14,563 bases of DNA from Pseudomonadota bacterium (GTDB taxonomy: Bacteria; Pseudomonadota; Gammaproteobacteria; Arenicellales; Arenicellaceae): contig JABJKL010000185.1 of assembly GCA_018660405.1 (NCBI GenBank), forward strand, positions 1 to 14,563. The letters run 5' to 3'. The translations under genes were made by a program, and so were the position numbers. Of this stretch, positions 1 through 6,496 are shown in pieces. Each line of letters opens with the position of its first letter. Position 1 is the first letter of the stretch. Under the pieces are notes generated by a model, which was not told the DNA's origin, searched no databases, and worked only from the letters and a program-made list of their open reading frames with translations.

Positions 1-82
1 AAGCGGCATATGGTTAATTCTTATGATTGCTTATGGAGAATTTGTGGCAACTGGTTTTGTATTCAAAAATTTTAGCCGCTCG

Positions 83-940
83 TCAGTTTAAATGACTTAA
101 TAACGTTTGATGATCCAGTTTTATAGTGTGAGTTTCGTCTGTTGGAATTTCTATGTAGTTAAGATCTAAAATTTCCGCCAGGGATTTTTGAAAGACCACA
201 ACGCCCATATTCGAGGGCTGTATGAGGATGACTTTGCTTTTTCTGTTCATCCAGATTATGTTTGCAAATTCTGCACCCCTTACTCCAATAATTCCTTTGC
301 AGTTCTGAAAAGCCTGAACTTGCTCAATGAAGCTATGCTTACCTGGTTCAAATATTTTTACAGGTATATTCTCATTTGTTAGATTGTTGACTGCGGTTTC
401 AATACCAATAAGCTCTCGCCTTCCGGTTCCATAGGTAGGTATTTCGGACTCACCACCTCTTTCGTAAAACTTTGGCTGTTTAGAACGCTTTAATATCAGG
501 AAACCATTAAAATCTGTTTTCCTCATCAAAGCAGTCTGCAAGCGATCTATTCTACTATTTATATCTCTTTTTACCTGCATCATCGTGTCAAGGAAATTTG
601 GGTGATCTGTATGTTTGCCATCTATTTTGGCACTCATAAGCCACATATCCCATCGAGGAATTCTAAGTTTTATTGAGTAAGCACCCGTACCATATGCAGC
701 TTTCTGAACTATTTCGTAGTCAAGTTCATACAGCGTTAGTACTTCGCTAAGTATCTTATCCATGACAGGTCCACATGACCTGAAGTGAAAGCTTGTTTGT
801 GCGTTCCCCAAGTTTGTGCTTGATTCAATATTATTAATCTCAAAAAGCGAAGGTAATAGATACCCGTGCATAAAATGGAAATAATGCTCAGGAGAGCCGC
901 CTCCGCAGGCATCAAATTCCAAATAATATTTAATTAACAC
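83..940 (-). CDS. Glycosyltransferase family 61-like protein (DUF563 type)
   Basis: A 285-residue protein whose C-terminal third resembles GT61 / DUF563 glycosyltransferases. The segment around residues 205-245 has the family pattern: an acidic/aromatic stretch, then GVRGAEFANIIW, then a hydrophobic strand ending in IQP, matching the usual G-x-x-GA-x-x-x-N block. A His-rich start (HYFHFMHGYLLP, about residues 19-30) matches the early family block. Known members transfer sugars in surface polysaccharide or glycan synthesis; the acceptor here is unknown. The start is GTG at 940; an in-frame stop at 959-961 rules out any long upstream extension. The family usually has a longer N-terminal part before the His block, so this may be a naturally short or 5'-truncated copy. 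No clear Shine-Dalgarno is visible. The gene is clearly richer in A+T than the genes to its right, which fits horizontally exchanged surface-polysaccharide DNA. Family confidence is moderate, function only general. Confidence 0.6.
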   Translation of the reverse strand: MLIKYYLEFDACGGGSPEHYFHFMHGYLLPSLFEINNIESSTNLGNAQTSFHFRSCGPVMDKILSEVLTLYELDYEIVQKAAYGTGAYSIKLRIPRWDMWLMSAKIDGKHTDHPNFLDTMMQVKRDINSRIDRLQTALMRKTDFNGFLILKRSKQPKFYERGGESEIPTYGTGRRELIGIETAVNNLTNENIPVKIFEPGKHSFIEQVQAFQNCKGIIGVRGAEFANIIWMNRKSKVILIQPSNMGVVVFQKSLAEILDLNYIEIPTDETHTIKLDHQTLLSHLN

Positions 941-1251
941 TTTATAGATTTTAAGCAGTCAGCCGAACCAGAATGCCAGGTCAGCCCTATACTATCTGTA
1001 GCACGAATCTGTAGCACGAATCGGGACCACCTCATGCTCGAAATTCTCAAGGCAATTTGCGTTCACTTCAAAGTAAACTAATGCAATTGAATTTGCCAAA
1101 TTTTATGTAGGTGGGTGGTTTTTTGTTTCTAACGAAACTATAACGCTCAGTGACAATGGGTGTATATCAAAATCAAATATCAGTAATATCTCTGGTAAGT
1201 TCTGGATCCGGTGTGACCCGCACCTCATTTTTTTAAATATAAAGGTAGTTC
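941..1251. other. Divergent intergenic region, 311 bp, no gene
   Basis: This stretch separates the minus-strand glycosyltransferase from the plus-strand dehydrogenase and should hold both promoters. I see no convincing coding frame. Visible elements are a 13-bp tandem repeat (994-1022), a short hairpin GTTTC-TAAC-GAAAC (1125-1138), and a possible but weak -10 box TATAAC (1139-1144) without a good -35 partner. The last bases before ATG 1252 contain AAGG (1242-1245), an acceptable ribosome-binding site for the dehydrogenase. Confidence 0.5.
994..1022. repeat. 13-bp tandem direct repeat, 2.2 copies
   Basis: The unit CTGTAGCACGAAT occurs at 996-1008 and again immediately at 1009-1021 without mismatch; the period continues for a few bases on either side. 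It lies about 55-80 bp upstream of the GTG start of the glycosyltransferase gene. It could be a slipped-strand duplication or a pair of binding sites; sequence alone does not decide. Confidence 0.8.
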
Positions 1252-2067
1252 ATGAGTAACGAATTAAAAACCCCTCAAGAGCTGTTTGACATCAGTGGCA
1301 AGGTGGCTGTTATCACGGGTGCTCTCGGCGCGTTTGGTAGCGTTGCTACACGGACGCTTTCGAAAGCTGGCTGTAAGCTGGTTATTGCGGATGACAAGCA
1401 AGATGCGTTAGATGAGCTGGCCTCAGAGCTCAAGCAGGACGGTGGTGATGTTCAGGTCGCGCCCAAATGGCCGAACTCTACTCAAAATTGTGCAGCCATT
1501 GTTGATGCCGCTGTTACCGCTTATGGTCGTCTGGATATTCTGGTAGTGGCTTCGGGCACGATGGATGTCGACCCTATTGTTGATATGGAGGTTAATCGCT
1601 TTGAGGACGTGATGCGTGTCAACGTGACTGACTCCTGGATGATGAGCCAGGCTGCTGGCCGCCAAATGATTGCTCAGGCCAGGGAAGGTAAAGGCAGTGG
1701 TGGCAAAGTGGTATTGGTCTCCTCTGCACGCGGATTATTAGGGCACCCAGCCGGGTACTCGGCCTATTGCAGCTCCAAGCATGCGGTAAACGGCATTGTA
1801 AAAGCGCTGGGCTGCGAATGGGGTAAAGACGGCATCACCATTAACGCCCTCGCTCCAACGGTTTTCCGTTCTGGCCAAACCAGCTGGATGTTTGAAGATG
1901 GTGAGCTGGCTACTGCGACCCGCGAAAGTATTTTATCGCGCATTCCCGCAGGAAGGCTGGGAGAACCAGAAGACCTTGCGGGGCCGTTGTTATTTTTGGT
2001 CTCACCTGCGTCAGATTTTCATACGGGGCATACTCTTTATCCTGACGGTGGTTATACCGCAGGCTGA
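1252..2067 (+). CDS. Short-chain dehydrogenase/reductase (classical SDR, NAD-type)
   Basis: A 271-residue classical SDR of normal length, expected to be a soluble cytoplasmic oxidoreductase acting on a small alcohol, ketone or hydroxy acid. The nucleotide-binding loop is TGALGAFG (22-29), a slight variant of TGxxxGxG. Acidic residues D47-D48 at the end of the second strand favour NAD(H) over NADP(H). Catalytic residues are visible: N124, S157/S158, Y172 and K176 (motif YCSSK). The C-terminal PAGRLGEPEDLAGP...LYPDGGYTAG is typical of the gluconate-5-dehydrogenase / 3-ketoacyl reductase-like branch. The usual NNAG motif is replaced by VASG (99-102). ATG 1252 is preceded by AAGG at good spacing. 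It is convergent with the racemase gene, only 25 bp apart. The substrate cannot be named; proximity to amino-acid genes is suggestive only. Confidence 0.88.
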   Translation: MSNELKTPQELFDISGKVAVITGALGAFGSVATRTLSKAGCKLVIADDKQDALDELASELKQDGGDVQVAPKWPNSTQNCAAIVDAAVTAYGRLDILVVASGTMDVDPIVDMEVNRFEDVMRVNVTDSWMMSQAAGRQMIAQAREGKGSGGKVVLVSSARGLLGHPAGYSAYCSSKHAVNGIVKALGCEWGKDGITINALAPTVFRSGQTSWMFEDGELATATRESILSRIPAGRLGEPEDLAGPLLFLVSPASDFHTGHTLYPDGGYTAG

Positions 2068-2092
2068 TTACGCAAACTATGTTGAAGGAGCG

Positions 2093-2821
2093 CTAGGGCT
2101 CCCCAATATCCCTTACCCCAAGGGCATAATCAATCACCCTCGATACCAACACATCGGTCGAACAATAAAACGGCACTGCCAATCGTTCTGCATCAAGCAC
2201 GAGCGGGATTTCCGTGCACCCTGCCAGCAAAATTTCTGCGCCCTGCTCGACCAGCTCATTGGCCAGATGTTCCATCGTTGCGCTTGACTGCTTACCCGTC
2301 TCACCTGCTTTAATCTGATAAACCAGCTCCATAAACTGCTCAAGGTGTTGCTGGTCCCACACCTTTACGGGATAAGCAGATTTGCGCAAGGCATTTTGGT
2401 ATAGCTGGGCATTCAGACATCCTTCCGCAGCCATTACACCCACTGCCGGTTTCCCGGTCGTGTTCTCATTTAGCTCATCGACAACTTCATCAATGATGCT
2501 GACGAACGGGATGGAAAGGCTACCTGCAATCGCGCCTTGATAGGCGTGTGCAGTATTGCAAACCATCACCACGAAATCTGCCCCGCTGCGTTCAAGATTT
2601 GCTGCCATCTCCAGCAAATACGGCGTTACATCCTCTCCTGAACCATCAATCGATGCGTGTCTATTCGGCACTTTGGGATTATGATCGATTAACAATCGCA
2701 AGTGACCCTGATCTGCTCGCGCATCGGTACGCTGTAACACTTTTGTCATAAAATCCAGTGTCGCTTCTGGGCCCATTCCCCCCATGATCCCAGGCACGAG
2801 TCTTTGTTTTTGGCTGCTCAT
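2093..2821 (-). CDS. Aspartate/glutamate racemase family protein
   Basis: A 242-residue, PLP-independent racemase of the Asp/Glu racemase superfamily (RacX/YgeA-like), which interconverts L and D forms of an amino acid by a two-base mechanism. Both catalytic cysteines are in place: C88 in the CNTAH motif and C202 in the GCTEIPL motif. This argues for reversible racemisation rather than a one-way variant that lacks one cysteine. The N-terminal GIMGGMGPEAT (11-21) and the VPNR segment (51-54) are family hallmarks for binding the substrate carboxylates. It ends TAG and starts ATG at 2821. It is divergent from the PLP lyase gene across 162 bp and convergent with the SDR. The family most often acts on aspartate or glutamate; broad-spectrum members exist. 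The acidic amino-acid symporter two genes away supports an acidic substrate, by inference. Confidence 0.88.
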   Translation of the reverse strand: MSSQKQRLVPGIMGGMGPEATLDFMTKVLQRTDARADQGHLRLLIDHNPKVPNRHASIDGSGEDVTPYLLEMAANLERSGADFVVMVCNTAHAYQGAIAGSLSIPFVSIIDEVVDELNENTTGKPAVGVMAAEGCLNAQLYQNALRKSAYPVKVWDQQHLEQFMELVYQIKAGETGKQSSATMEHLANELVEQGAEILLAGCTEIPLVLDAERLAVPFYCSTDVLVSRVIDYALGVRDIGEP

Positions 2822-2866
2822 TAATCAATCAGGTCAAACTAAAGCGCTATTTTGAACCAGTCCCAG

Positions 2867-2896
2867 GTCATGAGCAAGAAAGTCATCAGCAAGAAT
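2867..2896. repeat. 15-bp tandem direct repeat in divergent control region
   Basis: GTCATGAGCAAGAAA (2867-2881) is followed at once by GTCATCAGCAAGAAT (2882-2896): 13 of 15 positions agree. It lies midway between the divergent racemase and PLP-lyase genes, about 25 bp upstream of the forward -35 candidate and over the likely upstream promoter region of the racemase. This is a suitable place for an operator serving both genes. Confidence 0.7.
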
Positions 2897-2920
2897 CTCG
2901 ATCAACTTCCCGACAAGCTG

Positions 2921-2951
2921 TTGGTAATACCACCGATGCTTCTCCTATAAT
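2921..2951 (+). promoter_or_regulatory. Candidate sigma-70 promoter for the PLP lyase-symporter pair
   Basis: A perfect -10 box TATAAT (2946-2951) lies 32 bp before the start codon at 2984, with TTGGTA (2921-2926) as a -35 candidate. The 19-bp spacer is longer than ideal. No good promoter is apparent in the 43-bp gap before the symporter, so this one probably drives both genes. Confidence 0.5.
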
Positions 2952-2983
2952 GCTCGTTTGCTTCTAATCATTAAAACTTCACT

Positions 2984-3994
2984 ATGCATTTATCCCGTTT
3001 TTCAAGATTACACTTCGCGCACTTACCCACTCCGCTGGAACCCATGCCCGCATTGAGTAAAGAACTGGGGGGACCCAATCTTTGGATTAAAAGGGATGAC
3101 TGCACAGGTCTTGCGGGGGGTGGCAATAAAACCCGCAAACTGGAGTTTTTGATAGCCGACGCATTAGACCAAAATGCCGACACAATCATTACTCAAGGGG
3201 CGACTCAATCAAATCATGCACGACAAACCGCGGCGATCGCTGCCAAACTGGGATTGAAATGTCACCTGCTGCTGGAAGACCGAACCGGCAGCGACAAAGT
3301 TGACTACAACTACAATGGCAATGTAATGCTGGATCAACTGCTGGGCGCAAGTTTAATTAAAGTACCCGCAGACACCGACATGGATGTCGCGATGAAATCG
3401 CTGGCAGACGATCTTGGTTCTGAAGGTAAAAAACCCTACATTATCCCCGGTGGTGGCTCGAACAAAATCGGCGCACTGGGCTACGTTAACGCAGCTCTGG
3501 AGCTGGTACACCAGGCGAATAGCCAGAGTTTAAAAATAGACCACATCGTTCATGCTACTGGCAGTGCCGGCACGCAGGCAGGATTGGTGACCGGTTTAAT
3601 GGCAATGAATAGCCAAATTCCGGTGCTGGGAATCGGCGTTCGCGCAGTCAAAGAAAAACAAGAAGGCAATGTGTTTGCGCTTGCTGAACGCACCGCGGAT
3701 TACATAGGTGCGCCGGGCGTGGTTAAACGCGAAGATATCGTCGCCAATTGCGATTATGTTGGCGATGGCTATGGTATTCCTACCGACGGCATGCGCGAGG
3801 CCGTGACGATGTTGGCTCGTTCTGAGGCCATCCTGCTTGACCCGGTGTATTCAGGTAAAGGGATGGCCGGCCTGATTGATTTAATACGCAACAAGGAATT
3901 TGCTGACGATGCGAATGTTGTGTTCTTGCACACGGGTGGCGCGCAGGGTTTGTTTGGTTACCGAGAGGCGTTTAATTTTCCCGCCTACGACTAG
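2984..3994 (+). CDS. PLP-dependent D-cysteine desulfhydrase / L-cysteate sulfo-lyase (CuyA-like)
   Basis: A 336-residue fold-type II PLP enzyme of the ACC deaminase / D-cysteine desulfhydrase group. Members cleave a three-carbon amino acid to pyruvate and ammonium plus sulfide (D-cysteine) or sulfite (L-cysteate). The PLP lysine is K49 in GGGNKTRKLEF. QSNH (75-78) and the phosphate-binding loop GSAGT (193-197) are present, as are active-site tyrosines Y263 and Y289. S290 follows Y289 and T317 sits in HTGG; ACC deaminases carry Glu and Leu at these two places, so this is not an ACC deaminase. The N-terminus (FAHLPTPLE, RDDCTGLA) resembles, from memory, L-cysteate sulfo-lyase CuyA more than enterobacterial DcyD, but the two are close relatives. 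The start is fixed by family alignment; no strong Shine-Dalgarno is seen. A symporter gene follows 43 bp downstream, probably in one transcript. Confidence 0.85.
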   Translation: MHLSRFSRLHFAHLPTPLEPMPALSKELGGPNLWIKRDDCTGLAGGGNKTRKLEFLIADALDQNADTIITQGATQSNHARQTAAIAAKLGLKCHLLLEDRTGSDKVDYNYNGNVMLDQLLGASLIKVPADTDMDVAMKSLADDLGSEGKKPYIIPGGGSNKIGALGYVNAALELVHQANSQSLKIDHIVHATGSAGTQAGLVTGLMAMNSQIPVLGIGVRAVKEKQEGNVFALAERTADYIGAPGVVKREDIVANCDYVGDGYGIPTDGMREAVTMLARSEAILLDPVYSGKGMAGLIDLIRNKEFADDANVVFLHTGGAQGLFGYREAFNFPAYD

Positions 3995-4037
3995 TAGTCC
4001 TTCAATACTTTCAAAACTAATCTGCCAAAGCCCATAA

Positions 4038-5309
4038 ATGACTGAACCAGCGAAAAACCGATCACGCTCCCTGTTTGAACCTTGGCGCAGGCTAGATTTT
4101 TGGAAGAAAGTGGTTATCGGTATGCTGCTCGGGGCGCTTGTCGGTGCCTTTCTTGGCGAGAAGGCTCAGGTTTTCGAACCGTTTGGCAATCTATTTATCA
4201 ATGCTATCAAAATGTTGATCGTTCCATTGGTGTTTTGCTCGCTAATTGCTGGCATAACATCGATGCGCGATACAACAAAACTGAGCCGAATCGGCGGCAA
4301 GGCGATTGCGATCTACCTGATGACGACTGGCATAGCAGTAACTCTGGGGCTGACTTTTGGCGCTTATTTCGCACCTGGTGAGGGTATGCAAATGGCCATT
4401 GTGAGCGACATGGCGGCCAGTTCGCGCGAAGCCCCTTCGTTTATCGACATGATTATGGGCCTGATTCCCGCCAATCCGATCGCGGCCATGGCCAATGGCA
4501 ATCTATTACAAATCATCGTATTCGCCGTTGGGTTAGGCATATCGTTGAGCCTGATTGGCGACAAAGGCAAACCGGCAATCGAAGCTATTAGTTCGTTTGC
4601 CGAAGCCATGTACCGTTTTACCGGCATCGTGATGAGCTTCGCCCCCTACGGCATCTTTGCACTCATGGCATGGCTCACCGGCCAGTATGGCCTGGAACTA
4701 CTGCTCGATATGATCAAAGTGATTGGCGTGGTTTACGCAGCATTATTAGTACAGGTGTTAATCGTGATGACACTGGCGATTAAATGGGTAGCCAAACTGA
4801 ACCCGGCACGATTTCTAAAAGGTATTCTTGAAGCCGCAACGGTTTCATTTACCACCGCAAGCAGTTCTGCTACTTTGCCCATAAGCATGAAGTGTGCGAG
4901 CGAAAACCTGGGCATTTCTCGCGAGATATCGAGCTTCAGCTTGCCGCTGGGTGCAACTCTGAATATGGACGGCGCTGCGATTTACCTGGGCGTTTGTACT
5001 TTATTTTTGGCCCAAGCCTACGGCATAGCACTCGGCACCGCTGATTACGTTGCAATCGTGGTGATGTCCATGTTGGCCTCGATCGGCTCGGCAGGCGTAC
5101 CGGGCTCAGCTCTGGTCATGATGTCATTGGTGCTGACGACCGCCGGATTGCCCATTGAAGGTTTAGCCATTATCGCGGGTATTGATCGAATTCTGGATAT
5201 GGGTCGTACTTGCGTGAATGTGTGCGGTGATTTAATGGCGACCACTTTGATCGCAAAAAGCGAAAATGAAATCGACTTGAAAGTGTACAACAACCCGGAT
5301 AATTACTAA
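4038..5309 (+). CDS. Dicarboxylate/amino acid:cation (Na+/H+) symporter, DAACS family
   Basis: A 423-residue inner-membrane symporter of the glutamate-transporter (GltP/DctA/GltPh) family, with the expected run of hydrophobic helices after a short basic N-terminus. Diagnostic blocks are complete: the serine-rich hairpin-1 tip TTASSSATLP (272-281), the helix-7 motif NMDG (309-312), the hairpin-2 segment GSAGVPGSA (350-358) and the helix-8 motif DRILDMGRTCVNVCGD (383-398). In the GltPh structures, the residues equivalent to D387, R390 and N394 bind the substrate amino group and side-chain carboxylate. Retention of R390 indicates an acidic side chain (aspartate, glutamate, C4-dicarboxylate or an analogue such as cysteate) rather than a neutral amino acid. 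It probably shares a transcript with the PLP lyase gene upstream. It is convergent with the DUF6152 gene, 24 bp apart. Confidence 0.93.
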   Translation: MTEPAKNRSRSLFEPWRRLDFWKKVVIGMLLGALVGAFLGEKAQVFEPFGNLFINAIKMLIVPLVFCSLIAGITSMRDTTKLSRIGGKAIAIYLMTTGIAVTLGLTFGAYFAPGEGMQMAIVSDMAASSREAPSFIDMIMGLIPANPIAAMANGNLLQIIVFAVGLGISLSLIGDKGKPAIEAISSFAEAMYRFTGIVMSFAPYGIFALMAWLTGQYGLELLLDMIKVIGVVYAALLVQVLIVMTLAIKWVAKLNPARFLKGILEAATVSFTTASSSATLPISMKCASENLGISREISSFSLPLGATLNMDGAAIYLGVCTLFLAQAYGIALGTADYVAIVVMSMLASIGSAGVPGSALVMMSLVLTTAGLPIEGLAIIAGIDRILDMGRTCVNVCGDLMATTLIAKSENEIDLKVYNNPDNY

Positions 5310-5332
5310 TTGATAACTACTAATCGTCAATT
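5308..5332. terminator. Weak A/T-rich hairpin between convergent genes
   Basis: AATTGA (5308-5313) and TCAATT (5327-5332) form a perfect 6-bp inverted repeat around a 13-base loop in the 24-bp gap between convergent stop codons. The position suits a bidirectional terminator. However, the stem is A/T only and no real T-tract follows, so this is a tentative call. Confidence 0.2.
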
Positions 5333-5333
5333 A

Positions 5334-6380
5334 TTAAGGCAAAAACCTGCTGGTCGAATCCACGTCACAATCGAATCGAGACAACTCCATACGGGGCGAA
5401 TAAATCATTTCTCGCGAGTGAAGTAACGGCTCCGCCAGATATTCGGGATCTTCAAGCATAAACTCAAAAGTGGCACCGGCTCCGTCATTAATTAACTGAA
5501 ACCGTTCGATAACGTGCTTTCCTGCGCCCGAAGGCACGCCTATCTGATAGGGTGATCGATGGTCAGCAAAGTTGTGCGTATCCACAATCAATACGTCATC
5601 CTCCCATCGACCGATCGAATGGCCTGCTGTAAACCGTTCGCTCGGGTTGGGATGGCTGCGACCATCCATGTAGACAGTACGCAAATCGTCGAAGTACTCG
5701 GAGTGAAGCGTCATTGTTTGTTGTTCATTCTGAAACGTGATCTCTAACGGATAAATCACCGACGACAGAATCATTCCAGGTGTTGGCCGGCCAATACAGG
5801 TTGATTCCGGATTTTCGTCCGATAGTTCTATAAACGTAGCTTGAGCGGATTTCCCTTTTTCCGTAAGAACCATTTCAGCTCTGAAGAACCCATCAAATCC
5901 ACCGGGGTAGTCAACAAGCTTTTCCCCATCCGCCAGCCATATACCTTCAAGCGAATCTGCGCGAAACTCCGTTGCCGCTCTTTCTAACCTCGGCTCGCCG
6001 GAGGCACTGTAGAACGAGCTGCTCAGGCGAGTACCATCAACCTTCTCGATCGAATCCAGCAATCCGTAGGGTCTCCCGTTCTGAGCCGGATGCGCCACTA
6101 TCGTGACGCGTTCTCCTGGAGTTAACGATTCGCGTGTCCAACCCATGCGAGAAACCGTGATTGTCGAACTCGTTTGCAGCGCCCATTCCACGGGTTCCCC
6201 GTTGTCGTCGAGCGTCTCAACGCCAATATAAACGTGTGGATTGCGCCAGCTGTATTCGGTGACGGTACCCTCGAAAGTAACGAAAGATCTCATATCCAGG
6301 CCGGCATCGCTATGGTGCGCAAACCCCTTGGACATCATCAATAAGCCGATAATGCCAAGGGTAATCATGGAATATTTCAT
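5334..6380 (-). CDS. Exported DUF6152 family protein with uncharacterised C-terminal domain
   Basis: A 348-residue protein with a signal peptide (residues 1-21, cleavage after GFA) followed directly by HHS, the typical mature start of DUF6152 proteins. Residues about 35-120 match that domain: FEGTVTEYSWRNPHVYI, a WALQ strand, MGWTRESLTPGERVTI and a final LDSIEKVDG strand. The function of DUF6152 is unknown. The second part (about 140-348) resembles another uncharacterised domain often joined to it, with the block GHSIGRWEDDVLIVDTHNF (253-271). No catalytic motif is recognisable. It is probably periplasmic. The gene lies 116 bp downstream of the amidohydrolase gene on the same strand, with a hairpin between them, so co-transcription is possible but not assured. 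It starts ATG at 6380 and ends TAA. Confidence 0.75.
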   Translation of the reverse strand: MKYSMITLGIIGLLMMSKGFAHHSDAGLDMRSFVTFEGTVTEYSWRNPHVYIGVETLDDNGEPVEWALQTSSTITVSRMGWTRESLTPGERVTIVAHPAQNGRPYGLLDSIEKVDGTRLSSSFYSASGEPRLERAATEFRADSLEGIWLADGEKLVDYPGGFDGFFRAEMVLTEKGKSAQATFIELSDENPESTCIGRPTPGMILSSVIYPLEITFQNEQQTMTLHSEYFDDLRTVYMDGRSHPNPSERFTAGHSIGRWEDDVLIVDTHNFADHRSPYQIGVPSGAGKHVIERFQLINDGAGATFEFMLEDPEYLAEPLLHSREMIYSPRMELSRFDCDVDSTSRFLP

Positions 6381-6462
6381 AATATGTTTGAATTGGAATA
6401 AAACTTTACAATTAAATTTCGAAAGCTGAGATCAATCCTGATTACCAGCTTAATAGCGAAGA

Positions 6463-6485
6463 GCGGTAATTTACTGATTTACCGC
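6463..6485 (-). terminator. Inverted repeat after the amidohydrolase gene, possible terminator or operator
   Basis: GCGGTAA (6463-6469) and TTACCGC (6479-6485) form a perfect 7-bp stem with a 9-base loop, starting 12 bp past the amidohydrolase stop codon. A run of T is lacking on the minus-strand exit side, so it is a weak or non-canonical terminator at best. It could equally attenuate read-through into the DUF6152 gene or bind a regulator. Confidence 0.35.
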
Positions 6486-6496
6486 GCCCCCTGCCC

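Noticed and set aside
2..91. Open plus-strand frame entering from the left edge, with a hydrophobic stretch and ending TAA at 89-91
   Set aside because: It looks like a possible tail of a membrane protein, but 29 residues without start or motif cannot be told from chance, and another frame is also open to position 75.
1125..1138. GTTTC-TAAC-GAAAC hairpin as a terminator
   Set aside because: Short A/T-rich stem, no downstream T-run, and no gene ends there on either strand.
2087..2102. Hairpin GGAGC / GCTCC between the convergent SDR and racemase genes as a terminator
   Set aside because: The stem is only 5 bp, overlaps the racemase stop codon and has no T-tract on either side.
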